Shown here: positions 32,370 to 43,400 of the stretch, piece by piece | Position numbering within the stretch: the first letter of the stretch is position 1 | Layout of the letters: every line of letters starts with the position of its first letter | Origin: Alentia gelatinosa | Taxonomy: Eukaryota; Annelida; Polychaeta; Phyllodocida; Polynoidae | NCBI GenBank assembly: GCA_950022655.1 | Contig: OX465583.1 | Location: 31,895,360 to 31,959,359, forward strand | DNA: 64,000 bases | Direction: 5' to 3' | Position numbers and translations under genes: made by a program | The notes under the pieces: model-generated | Told to the model about the DNA's origin: nothing | What the model saw: only the letters and a program-made list of their open reading frames with translations | Database searches by the model: none

Positions 32370-32840
32370 GATTGTTGCGCCCTCTGGATGATAGACGAAG
32401 CAGCACGCACCTGTTCTTGCCCCAACCCACACCCAGAATGGTGCGGGTGTCCAATGACCTCTACCGCCAGGTGGCCACACCATCAGCGCCCCTAGTGGCA
32501 GCTGTGGTAATGAATCCCTGGCGGGGGCGGCAGCGCCAGGCGAGGTGGAGGGGTTAGGCAGGCAGATACCATTCCCTCCACCTTTGTGTAATTTCTCGGA
32601 GAGAGATCACGGTGCGCCAAATGATATCCCATTGGGCATGACGTCACGGACATGCGCATTGCCTCGATCACGTGCAGTGTCACTGATCACTCTGCACGTG
32701 CTTCTCCTGGCCCTCCACGCACAGCATGCCGCGAACGTGTCTTGCGAATGAGCCAATTATTGACCTGCTCTACAGATGAATACCAAGGATCCTCAGTAAC
32801 ATCGCACAGTCGCAGAGTACATTTTGGAATCTAAAGTGCG
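32370..32840. promoter_or_regulatory. CpG-rich cluster: three CTCF-like motifs, CRE, E-box
   Basis: TGCGCCCTCTGG (32376), CCGCCAGGTGGCCAC (32464) and CAGCGCCCCTAGTGGCA (32484-32500) each fit the CTCF core in one or other orientation within 125 bp. They are followed by GGCGGGGGCGG (Sp1-like, 32521), TGACGTCA (CRE, 32639), CATGCGCA (NRF1 half, 32651) and CACGTG (E-box, 32670). CTCF is conserved in bilaterians and bounds chromatin domains. The cluster suggests a promoter or insulator. No exon is identified. Confidence 0.5.
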
Positions 32841-33880
32841 TAAACCGTATTCTAGTTGCATCTCGCATTTCTCTCAACTTCATATATCTTAATACTGTTT
32901 AAGTTAATTAATCTATTGATCATTCGTACAGGGTGGTGGCTTGAGGCATACTTTTCCAAGATTTATAAAATCCCTGTAAAGGGTGTGGGTGTCGAGTGGT
33001 GGTTTGTTTTTTCTTCACGAGGGGACGTGGCAATCCCGCCACTGTTGTTAGGTTAAAGATGTGTACAAGATAGAGAACATAGTCGGGGTTGGGTCAACTG
33101 CTTTTAGAGATTTTGCGTACGCATTTTATGGATCGCCTCCATGGCGGAGGTCAATTTATGATCTCCATGTACATGCATACATATCGCTGCGTGTTTACGA
33201 CCTTGTTAAATATTAACTCCCCGGAAGGGATTTAAAAGGTAAATGTATAAGATATGATTTAATCGTACACAAGACAATACCCATAGTGTTTTATATCCTA
33301 CACCTTGTGCTGCTTTTCACCCTTCATTGTAAGTACGATTGAGGGAAAATAGTGGGCCTTCCTTTTAAATTGGATGAAATCTTTAAAATACAATCAGACA
33401 CAAACAGGCAAACTCTACTCAAAGACGGACGCCAGACAAAAGCGTAAGGAATATTGACCTTTCTGTTCTTTAAATCTCTGACGTGATACCGAACACAACA
33501 CATAGTAACAAGGGGAGCTGTTTTGCCTCTGGTGACGGAAGTCAGAGATGGGAATACATACTCAGTATTCCACTAGAAAACATGTATCCAGAAAATGTGG
33601 AACCAATGAAAAAATAAAGGCACCTAAGAATAATAAAGGTCCGACGAACTTCTTCGAAGACCAGTGGGTAAAAGTCGAAGGGAATTAAGGATAAGGTACA
33701 AGGGTGGTCAGTATGTAAGGAGATAGGACCAGTTACATTATATCCTAAATACCGTCTTTATACTACTCCTATCGACCCAGTCCCTGCATAGTGGATCAGA
33801 TAAAAAGTTCATTTCTTAGGTTCGTTAGAAATTTGAAATTATGGGATCACTGTTAGTAAACGGTTATAATTAGATGACGT
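32841..33880. other. Non-coding, no recognisable element
   Basis: AT-rich with no gene or repeat seen. Confidence 0.5.
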
Positions 33881-34110
33881 AGGCAGAGATCGATGTAACG
33901 ACGCGTGTTATTGGGCAGAGAACCGGGGTACACTGGTTCCCGCGTGATATATGGAAACGCCGGTCACCGACGCTCCCGAGCTCAGGTTTCCCCCCATTAT
34001 CGTTCACCCGCGGGGCAACATAACAACAAGTAATGACAATGTCGTCTGCTCGCCTCCGGCATTCCCGCCTTTTTTCCGGATTCAGGGACGATAACAGCCA
34101 TGTTGACCAC
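33881..34110. promoter_or_regulatory. Weak CpG-rich patch
   Basis: CpGs cluster around GGAAACGCCGGTCACCGACG (33953) and TCACCCGCGGGG (34004), and CAGCCATGTTG near 34097 resembles a YY1 half-site. Evidence for promoter activity is only compositional. Confidence 0.25.
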
Positions 34111-36684
34111 GTTTACCATGTGAACGGTTAAGTGTTAAGTTCTCCCCAAGGTTTATCTCCTAAATAGACGTATGTACACGGATAAACATATGAATAATGG
34201 TGACTTTTCCAACCCATCATATTTGATATGGTTCCAACCATACATAATCAGTCTTCAGCATAAAATGCACATCATGCCAAAGGGATTCTTGAGTGCTGAA
34301 GCATCATAAGGCTAATTAAAAACTGACCAGCACTTGCTATATACACTATAGATACTTTCACTCCTGTTTATTTACGAAGAAGGACGAATGACTAACACAG
34401 AAGCACGGCAATGGATAAAATTTATTGAGTTAGACTTAATAATAAGGAGATAATTTTCATCTAGTAATTACTATAAAATATGATTAAAATATAAAAGAAA
34501 TATCACAAGCTATTGAGATTGACCTACGAAGTATGGGTAACTGAAGAAAGAGAGGGTGAAGAGTTTTTGTAGGGTGGGTCGGTGGTTCCTTTCCAATTGG
34601 CCTCCCAGGTTGAAGTGGATGACGGCAGCGTGCGGAGTGGGGAGGTTAAGTGACCGGAACCACATGACCAGAACCACGTGAGTGTGTGTCCGTAGCAACC
34701 ATCTTCTGTTTCCGCATTACTGCCAACTCTTCCAGTTAGCCCTAATTGTTATTTCTATCACGACTGATAAATCCCAGCACTCCAATGAGCGCTGTGGCAG
34801 CCACCACGAATGCTCAGCAAGTGACTTCTAGTGTCTGAGCCTAACTCAGGAGGCACAAATATTCACAGTTTCTATTAGAACATACACTGTGATTGGTGCT
34901 CCAGGTCATCTGATATATTCCCCTGATAAGACCAGTAATTCTCTACCTGAATCTGGGACAGACAAGAAAACATAATCACAATATTCAGATAGAAGAAATA
35001 GGTTGTTGATATTCAAAAAGGACCTTGTATTTCGTCAGTCATATAGGTTATCAATAGTGAACATCACAAACTCACATGTTTTACTATTTCCTAGACCTTG
35101 AGGAACTGCAACTCTACGCAATTAACCATCACTGACAGACGTACACTAACGGTGGGCTAATAAAAACATCCCGAATGAGAATCTCTAGTATGAGATGCAC
35201 AGAAACAAGGTTTTTACGGATGTATCATAGCGAGGGATGACATTTGCAGCAGTCACCCTCTTTTTATGACAAGGCCGTCCATTTTTGTGGGCTCTCCCGG
35301 CGGGTTAATTGACTTGCAGGTTTAATGGGATAGCGAAGCGGGTTTGTTTGCCTGCAACAAAACACCGGAGGAGGATAATGAACAGAAGGTGTCGTCTCCG
35401 CCTTCATTTTTAATGTTTGCTTCGGTAATCAGTTTAACTCGACGTCTCAACTAACCCCAATTAACAGTAACTAGCATCGGTAAGGTGATCCCCCACCCAC
35501 ACCCCAAACTCACCTGTCCCCGTATGACGAAACAAGCGCCACCAAGCGGGAAATCAGTGCATGGTCTCAGCACATAACAATGCACAAATAGTACTTTGTA
35601 ATGCGATATCTTAATATCTGGAAACTAAAAGCAAGTATAAGGAAAAACTGCATCTGGTCTAGAAAAATGTTTGTATGTAAATCTAGGAAACATACCTACG
35701 AAAAAGCACAGGATATAGGGAAACCTGTCACCTCTTCTCTCCCGCTATTTCACAGATATTATGAATCACTTTATGCATTTTATCACTTTGGTCTCGTACT
35801 GAAATGGGGATTGATCCTAAAACCACGAACCAATCTCTCGCCAGCCGTGCGCCATAGGCATAGGCAAGGCTAGGCTCTGGCTAGCAGAGAGGAGGAAACT
35901 ATTATGACCGATGGTATCACCTCGCCGTGTGGTCACTCTACTCAGGTAACCTAGTCTCATCCACAGCAGGCCCCCAGTCGCACCCTGAATGAAGCCCAGC
36001 TCGCAATACGGTACTTCTGTGGGTATTGGGCAATATGGGCCAAAAAAGTCTGTAAGAAGATTGTTTGTATTTACGTTCCAAGGGGTTCTGAAAGTATATA
36101 TTTAGACAATCTGAAAGTTCAGCTTTTCACACTGGTTTTATACAATCGCATGGTGCCACCACACATCGTTATTGAGAATGTAACACTGGGCTATTTTAAC
36201 CAAATAGCCTGAAGTGATGCGATCTGTGGATGATCTGCCATGGTGTGAAAGTCAACATAAAAAGTATCGCTGAAAAGGCGTATTTCAAAGCTGCGATACA
36301 ACTATGTGATTGTGAGGCGATCCACTAGATTTCGGGAGCAACGTTGACACCCTCTGTGTCAGAAGAGACTGAGCGTTGTGTTCGAGGGGGTTGGGGGTTT
36401 GGAGGTGGGGGGCGGGTTACACAGGAATGTGGGTTAAATAAAAAAAACTGAAGCACCCTGGTGAAACACCAGACGAGTGGCTTCGTCTTACAGCGGGCCA
36501 GCATAAGGATATGGCTTTAGGGCACAAATGACCGGGCTCGTGTGAGGGGGTTTCTCAGGGATCAGTGCAGGTGGGAAAAGGTTTGGTCACAGGGTTGAGT
36601 GGAAGGCAATGCAGGGATGGAGGGGATCATGTAGGGGTAGGGCAAAGTGTGAAGGGTACTATAGAGAGCATTGCATTACATCTT
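34111..36684. other. Non-coding, no gene recognised
   Basis: AT-rich on balance. GTAGCAACC near 34692 matches an RFX half-site, CTGGTG-AAA-CACCAG near 36459 forms a small hairpin, and 36386-36416 carries G runs compatible with a G-quadruplex. A 90-codon frame at 35601 has no recognisable domain. Confidence 0.45.
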
Positions 36685-36875
36685 GTCGATAGATCGCAGT
36701 CACAATAATTTAATTTGACATGTTCTGAGTGAGCCACAATGCTACGTTTCAGTGAGATTGCATTTGCGGACTGATTACCAGTATTATCTTACTAATCCAT
36801 ATGCTACTCCCTCTCGTTGCTCTGATTTTAGTACTAATTTGCTGTCTGTGCCATTTGTCGACTCTTCTTATTATT
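36685..36875 (+). repeat. Dispersed repeat, copy A
   Basis: GATCGCAGTCACAATAATTT near 36693 and CCATATGCTACTCCCTCTCG near 36798, followed by TAGTACTAATTTGCTGTCTG and TGCCATTTGT, match copy B at 38793-38965 in order and orientation. Internal length differs by small indels. The nature of the family is unknown. Confidence 0.7.
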
Positions 36876-37719
36876 CTAACCAACTTAGATGATTCAAAGA
36901 CATGGAGTATCTTGTAAGCCGGGGAATTCAATTTAAGAACGATAAATGTATTATCCCCCTATTATTTGTTGGGGAGTGAAACTGGAGTCCAGGGGCGTTA
37001 CAATTTTAAGAATTAACTATAGAAATCATTGTCAATATTCAAACATATCTTATTTGTTATGACTCATATATCTTGAATATAGATGAAAAAGAACTGGTCC
37101 GAATGGTTTATTTTAAGGCTAAGTAAGTGTATTGAATAAAAACTAAACTGTCTAGACGTAATCGGATTACACGTGCTATCTTCTCCAAAAGGTCAATCTG
37201 ATATAAATTAATTGAATGCCTGAATAGAATCTACGGATATAGTCCATTAGACCTTGTCATCTTAAGCTTAAGTACCTAGTCAGTTGCATGTTTTGTTTGG
37301 GATAGAGTTCCTAAGTTATAGATTTTCTCCTTTGTTCTGCCTGTCTCCTAAGGACATAGCATGATTTAAAAAAGACTACTTTAGAAAGTTCATTATCCTA
37401 GAGCTAGTCCAAAATGAACTGTACATAAGTTTTACATTTCAATTTGTAAGTTAGTTGGCTTGAGTTGTATTGGGTTGGCTTGAGTTGTCCTGAGTCTTTT
37501 AGTAGCCAGAAAGGACGAAGATAAGAAAGAATATTCTAACCGTAAGCACTAACCACAGGAATCCTCTCCATGGTGTCTGTCTAAAGCTGGAAATCATCCT
37601 GCTGGCTTACATTATCTCACATTTTCCATTTTACTCTGCCCATTGCTATGGTATCGAATCCTGAAATCCCGACATTACATCTAGATTCTGGAATGAACTC
37701 CTATCCACACTTACCACTC
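36876..37719. other. Non-coding, no recognisable element
   Basis: AT-rich. TTGGCTTGAGTTGTATTGGG with an adjacent near-copy at 37456-37490 is a small tandem duplication. Confidence 0.5.
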
Positions 37720-38030
37720 TCACTCCAGTCGGCAGCCCGTTCCTATCCCCGGTGCTCCTACCCTATCTCGCTACCTGGCATCTGGTAGGGGGCGGCTGGA
37801 GAGGGTCACGGAGTCTGTGCAGTGACCGGGCTAATTCCCGCCCTTCGGGGCACGGAACACCGCCCTGTCGTCTGCTTATTACCGCGACGCGCGCCGGAAA
37901 CAGGTGACGGCGCCCGCATCTTCAACGAACGCCACCAGGCCGCTGGTCACAGTGCCTTTTCAAGGGGGAAGGTCAAACTGGCCGGGAGAATGGGAGTGGG
38001 GAGGGGACGTAGGGTGATATAGAGACACAT
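37720..38030. promoter_or_regulatory. CpG-rich patch
   Basis: GC-rich with dense CpGs at 37830-37945 (for example TACCGCGACGCGCGCCGG), GGGGGCGGC at 37789 and a TTCG-loop hairpin GCCC-TTCG-GGGC at 37840. The frame 37822-38022 is composition-driven. It is possibly a CpG-island promoter with no visible exon. Confidence 0.35.
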
Positions 38031-38792
38031 TTTGACTGGCTAGGGGGTCAAAGGGCTGTGATGGTTAAATAGGCGCGGACGTGAAGGCAGGCAAGGAACT
38101 AGTCAGATTAAACATACTGTAGATGCGTGCGCATCATGATACCACCAGGTTATATCCCTAAAAATGTTAAAGGTAACGTCATACTGTCTAACATTACTAG
38201 ATAACATAAACTTAATTGTAAATAAGATTTAGATATTATCCAGTTTTATCCAATTTATTATATCCGACATTGACAATTAAAGAGGATAAGCCTTGCTACA
38301 TATTAAAGTGTATGTTCTAAAAGCTGTGTAAATGGAATAATCGGATCAATACAAGTTTATCATTTGGCAGGAGGTATTGCTTTGCGAATATGCATGGGTA
38401 GTCAAAGGATTCGCCAATTAAAGTTCAATAAGATACATGTATTTGAGGATGAATAACTCTATTAATGAAAATATATTCCATTAAGTATTGCTTGCTATAT
38501 AGTCAGGTATGGAAACATACCATAGTTGTGATGCAGAAGATTACTTTAATCGATCAAATGAGAGAAAACAATAAATCTTCCTAGTTGTTAAAATGTATCT
38601 CTAGTAACTGCATACGTTATCAATTGATTCATTGGTGTCAGACATGGAAATACCATTGTGGAAGAATTGCAAAGATGTGGGAGATTTGAATATCTGCGTC
38701 ATAATTTCAAAGCATTTATTCCCGCATTATGTTTTTGACGATGATAATTCGTGTTATCATTAAATCTATCAATTCAATTTATTAGAGTACAT
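38031..38792. other. Non-coding, no recognisable element
   Basis: AT-rich with no gene seen. Confidence 0.5.
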
Positions 38793-38965
38793 ATCATTCG
38801 TAAATCGCAATCAGAATAATGTCATTTAACATATTTTTTAATATGGTATTATGCTTCAATTGAGTGAGCTTTGGTATTTGTAGACCCTCTTTCCATATGC
38901 CTCATCCTCTCGCTGCACTGCTCGTAGTACTAATTGGCTCACAGTGCCATATGTACAATTTACTT
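38793..38965 (+). repeat. Dispersed repeat, copy B
   Basis: AAATCGCAATCAGAATAATG at about 38802 and CCATATGCCTCATCCTCTCG, then TAGTACTAATTGGCTCACAG and TGCCATATGT, mirror copy A at 36685-36875. Similarity is about that expected of old interspersed copies. No coding potential is seen. Confidence 0.7.
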
Positions 38966-39453
38966 GCGAAGTAAATCCGATTAATACGATGCAATGACAA
39001 TTGAGATATCACTAAGATGATGCTATCATTCTCTTTTACTAATTTGTTACCCTTCCCTGAGTCTGAGTAGAAGTGTAGGGTAACACATGGCATTAAAAGG
39101 ATAATAATTTAGTTCACAAATCCATTTTATTAAATTGATCGTACATTTCTGCGTACACTTCAGTTCCTGGCATATTATATCAGGCTAATTCACAAGAGGG
39201 ATTGAATCGAGGCGCACCGTTGACCTTTTGACCTTGAGCCACCACCACCGTTCCCTGGCGCCAATTCTGAAATCCACAAGCATGCGTGCTGCACATGTGC
39301 ATGCACGAGTATACAAGATCGGGAAATTGGGCTTCGACCAGAATCTGCAAAATTACTAATGGAATTTTTCACACCTTCTCTTCAATATACTATCCTCTGG
39401 AAAATTGTTTCTATGTCAGTACCTGCCCTATAGTGGGATATCCATCGGCTGAA
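38966..39453. other. Non-coding, no recognisable element
   Basis: No gene recognised. TGCACATGTGCATGCA near 39291 is a palindromic word. Confidence 0.45.
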
Positions 39454-39456
39454 TTA

Positions 39457-40423
39457 AGCCTGTATTCCACCAAACAACCAATTTTTCAACGTCAACAGAC
39501 GTTCCAGCCGAACTTTCGGCCGACGTCGGCTGAAACGTCTGGAAAAATGGCCTCAAAATGCGTCGCTGCTCCACTGAAACCCCCAACAGACGTTCATTTG
39601 GACGCCATATGAGCGTCTGATGGGTTTAAAGTTCCAGCAGATCCTAGCCGACACCCCTGCCGTGGCGCCGACTGGTGGACGTTGGCCGCATTTTACGTAG
39701 TAATCGAGTTCTTCAATAGGCGGCGCGGCATGCGGCGATACACTACGACGCTCTGAACCCACGAAAGCCGTGTATCGAGCGGAGCAGTGTGTCGCTATGT
39801 TGGATTTGTACGGGAATGTCGAGAGATCGTCAAATAACCGCGAAATACTGCGGGAAACCGAACAATGAAGGTAAATAAAGACAAGGATTGATGTTATGAA
39901 TGTGTATGGCACTCTATGGTGCTAGAATTCTGCCGAAAGTCAGAGTTTTCGATATCCGTTTGCGGCTTCGGGTATCGCCGGTGTCGGCCGCACCATGTTG
40001 GCGGCGTTCCTTCGCCGCAACTCCCGGCAGAACCCGCAGGCGGGTGTCGTAGTCTTCAAATGCATCGGACAGATGCCCAATTCCAGCCGATAAAAATTTA
40101 ATGAATCAGTTTTTCGCCAGATGGGCAAATTCTGTCTCTTGGAGGGTTATTGGAGTATCGGTTGGGATATCGCCTGAAAAAATCTAGTTGGTGGAAGCGC
40201 ATCTCAACTGGCTCTTCTGCCAGACGACCTTCCAACGACCCCCAATATCCTCCAACAGACGTCTTGAAACGTCTGGCAGGGGAGCCGACGCCTGCTGAAA
40301 CGTCTGGTGTGTGCTTCCACCAACCCGATAGATGATTTAAAATTGAGCAGATATGCCAGCAACCCCAGCAACGGCCATACGGGCGCTGTACAACGTTTTT
40401 GTCTTGTTGGTGGAATACGCCCT
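39457..40423. mobile_element. TTA-flanked MITE (GTATTCCACC ends)
   Basis: The left end AGCCTGTATTCCACCAAACA at 39457 is matched by the complement of the right end (AGGGCGTATTCCACCAACAA, ending at 40423), continuing to ...TTTTCAACGT versus ...AAAACGTTGT. TTA at 39454-39456 and 40424-40426 is the target duplication, so a PIF/Harbinger-type origin is likely. Subterminal CAGACGTT/AACGTCTG words repeat at least seven times near the two ends; 39496-39511 and 39526-39541 form a 16-bp stem with one mismatch. The interior has no transposase. GC-rich frames within (for example 39553-39912 minus) are not recognised. Confidence 0.8.
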
Positions 40424-40426
40424 TTA

Positions 40427-41569
40427 GGGTATGTTGGAAACCATCGACCGATTTTAGTGTACTTTAGGCAAAATATCGGTTATTGGAAACAGAAAACTAG
40501 AGACCCGAAGACTGATTTAAGTTTCGAGACATTTAGCACCACCAACGAACCAGATACACCTCCGAATATTATGTCCAACGTTCTTCTAAATACTTGTTGT
40601 CTTGTTGTCTCAGTGTCTCACCAACTCAGACATCTACAAGATATTCATCTGCCAAATCACCTCCTTCACACAAACAATGTACAGCCCGATCTCAAAGATC
40701 CCCCCACCATCAGCTCTGTCTGATTCAGGTGTGTTGTGATGGATTGCCGCTAGGGCGTTTCGCGTACCGGATATCCGGTTCGATCTCATTTCCGCCCATG
40801 GGGTTGATCATCGAGGATGAGATAACGTCAGATAACGTCGTGATTGAGTACAGATTATGTAACAGTCCCCTGGAGTAAGACCGCACTATGTAGGTCACGG
40901 GGTCATATTTGTATACGGGTTCAGTACTGGTGCATTTCACGTTGAATGTTAGTTTCAATATAACGCATGTTTCTAGTAGCCGGTGAAAACATCACCCATT
41001 ATCATAGGCATGTAAAAGGGTTGTCAGTGGTGGCCATTGACTGTATGTAAGAACCATTTAATCAGTATTGATGCTGTATGTATGCCATGTTCACACTGTA
41101 CGTCATAGGGGTGTGGTGAAAGCGGTTTCTTAAATTACAGATAGAATCTAAGAATTTCAATTTCGTTAGTCAGTAAAGAAGTAGGTAGGTGCCATATTGC
41201 ACAATTGGAAACCAAATAAACCGTAGGCCATGTCACTGCGTCACTCTTTTCCACTGACCGATCTTGCATCGATAGTTCCAAATACTCGTTCAGTGCTTTC
41301 TGGCAGCTGACCAATGACGGAAGATCTGCCAATGGAAACACGCCATACATACAACACGTGTATAAAATGTGGGAAATTTGGTAATACAAAATAAGAATTT
41401 TCTCGAATCCTCCTTGACACATAAAGCAATGCTCTGTTTCACTGGGTGGCTGAATATGTGAAAGGGAAGCCATCAGCGGGGCGTCATCTTCATAGACTAC
41501 TAACATTATTGGGAACTACAATGGAGCCCTATGACCAAAGAATCAAGGTTATTTGGAGTGTTATCGCCA
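40427..41569. other. Non-coding, no gene recognised
   Basis: Frames of up to 138 codons begin inside the transposon and run out of it (40307-40723), with no recognisable domain. A minus-strand 123-codon frame (41135-41506) is also unknown. I see no repeats. Confidence 0.45.
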
Positions 41570-41583
41570 CCCCCCCCCCCCCC
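41570..41583 (+). repeat. Poly-C run of 14
   Basis: Fourteen consecutive C residues. Unstable in replication and sequencing, so length is uncertain. Confidence 0.9.
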
Positions 41584-41644
41584 AAGCCGTATTTGATAAT
41601 TTGTCCCTTCTGGGTGTATGTTAACACGGGGTTGAATTACTTTT

Positions 41645-41715
41645 CGTTCCGAAATAACTGTCCGTTTAAGCGGAATGACCGCTTATACGGGATTAAGATA
41701 AACGTCCAATACAGG
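41645..41715 (+). mobile_element. pogo/Tigger-like fragment, copy 2
   Basis: CGTTCCGAAATAACTGTCCG, TTTAAGCGGAATGACCGCTT, ATACGGGATTAA and AACGTCCAATACA correspond word for word to the copies at 4540 and 42266. The AGTAGAAC start is missing, so it is truncated at its left side. Confidence 0.5.
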
Positions 41716-42265
41716 GAAAGATTTCCGTTCCCAGCAAAACTGACTATTAGCCCGGGCACACCGCTTACGCAGGATCTCTGTCAGGCGAGGTTCAAATGTA
41801 CAGCGCATTCCGTGGGTTGGTTTATGGTGTTTTCACGAAATTAATATTGTGATATCACTGACTGGTGTAACCTATGTGAAGTGAATACTTGTCGCGCTCT
41901 ATTTACTATAATCATATAGTAACCAGGGTGAAAACCATGAACTTAAGCGCCCGCCGTGCATGTGTTAAATCCTGTTTATTCAGTTGTGCAGTTTAGCGCA
42001 TAATGTTAATTCAGGCTTCTTGTTACATGTCTCTATTGTTGAGATGTAACCAATAGGCCCGTCATGTGAACCAGTACAGCATCTATAATGGCTATTCTCA
42101 GCAACCTTCCAGATCCCTGGATTGAATCTATGGAATGAGGATGGCAAATATGCAGGAAACACGGCGCCAGTACTGGGCCTCAAACCCTGAAGCCCTTGCT
42201 CCGATATCTACTGATCTAGACTGATCAATCAGAGTGGTAACCACATTCACTGAAAGGTGAAGTAC

Positions 42266-42366
42266 TACAATAGAACCCCTCGTAAGCAGGCACCCTCTGT
42301 TCCGGGCCAAAGTGTCGGCTTACGCTGGGTATCCGCTTACACGGGTTTAAATCAACATCTAATATT
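42266..42366 (+). mobile_element. pogo/Tigger-like fragment, copy 3
   Basis: TACAATAGAACCCCTCGTAA begins the block. TGTTCCGGGCCAAAGTGTCG, GGCTTACGCTGGG, TATCCGCTTACACGGGTTTA and AACATCTAATA follow, agreeing with the copy at 4540 in order. No opposite terminus lies within the next kilobase. The 550-bp spacing from copy 2 in the same orientation argues against these two being ends of one element. Confidence 0.55.
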
Positions 42367-42892
42367 TAGAATGATGGGGGAAAAGCCTGAGAATACCTGA
42401 GAGGATTTTGGTCATCTGAGTGGTATGTGTGGTCAAGTAATACAATGTATGAAGGGTATGCAGTACGCCTCTTAACCAAAGGGTTGGTTTAATGAGTTAA
42501 GGTGTGTCCAAGGCATTTATTGATTATTTCCTTGCTCAAAGTATTGAATTTCTGCTGAGCAGTAAGCCGATGTATGATACAAAACTGCTACTCCTCAGTA
42601 CTGCGCATCACTTTCCAACGGTCTCTCCCCAACGTTGTCAGCGACATCGTGGAGGAGTGAGGTTGTATAGTACAGATCGGACTCATTGTATGCCCTAAGG
42701 TTCTTCAACAGGGCGAGGGTAGCAGTAATATATTCAAGTGGGCTCATGGTAGCCCATACATCGAGCTTGGCTTTTGTAGTACGTTTCTCTAATGGCAAAC
42801 ATGTACGGTTTTGATAGTAAGCGATCAGTGAATATATCATTGGCTAAAGCTGCCTTACCGTCAGAATGCTACATAGCGAGTTTTTTTCGGTA

Positions 42893-42960
42893 TACAGTGG
42901 ACTCGGTACCGTGCGAACTCGGTAGCGATGAACTCGATACTGCTACAAACTCGTATATAG
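42893..42960 (+). repeat. AACTCG tandem phrase beside a TATACAGTGG word
   Basis: TATACAGTGGACTCGGTACC is followed by GAACTCGGTAGCG, GAACTCGATACTG and AAACTCGTATATA, spaced 15-18 bp apart. The TATACAGTGG start is like a Tc1/mariner/pogo terminus after a TA site. Similar CGATAC/ACGAGTTCAC words appear inverted at 43328-43392, on the other side of the telomeric block. Confidence 0.5.
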
Positions 42961-43046
42961 GTGAAATCGCTGCCACGGCAGTGCCCGTCCCCGTTTGGCT
43001 CTCAGGTCCGCAGTGTGTGCCGCAGTGTGTGCTCGTTCCCCTGAAC

Positions 43047-43180
43047 TGGGTTAGGGTTAGGGTTAGGGATAAGAGTTGTTTAGGGTTAGGGTTATGATTA
43101 ATATTAGGGATAGGGTAGTGTTATGGTTAGGATAAGGGTTAGGGTAAGGGCAGGGTTATGGTTATGGTTATGGTTAGGAT
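43047..43180 (+). repeat. Interstitial telomeric repeat, degenerate (TTAGGG)n
   Basis: GGGTTAGGGTTAGGGTTAGG at 43047 is followed by many TTAGGG, TTATGG, TAAGGG and TTAGGA variants up to about 43180. TTAGGG is the canonical telomere repeat of vertebrates and most invertebrate phyla outside insects and nematodes. Its decayed state in the middle of ordinary sequence marks an old internal site, not a chromosome end. Confidence 0.9.
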
Positions 43181-43319
43181 TAAGGCTAGAACATACCTTG
43201 ATAGAGATTAGGATATGTTTATCGACACTTATAATTCCATCTTTGATCCTGTTCTAGGTAAAGGAAGAAGTAACAACTAAGTGAGCCAGGCGACCGATCA
43301 GGGGTCGGCCGGCTGGGTT

Positions 43320-43400
43320 GCTGGCCGGGACCCTGTATCGAAATCATCCGTTTCGCGGTATCGAATCCGTAGTCATTACGAGTTCACCCGTGGACAGAAT
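43320..43400 (-). repeat. Inverted CGATAC/AACTCG phrase
   Basis: On the minus strand the block reads GGTGAACTCGTAATGACTAC, GGATTCGATACCGCG and ATTTCGATACAGGG. This is the same vocabulary as 42893-42960, so the telomeric block is bracketed by roughly inverted AACTCG-type sequences. Confidence 0.4.

Noticed and set aside
42990..43100. Chromosome end
   Set aside because: TTAGGG units are degenerate and ordinary sequence continues on both sides.
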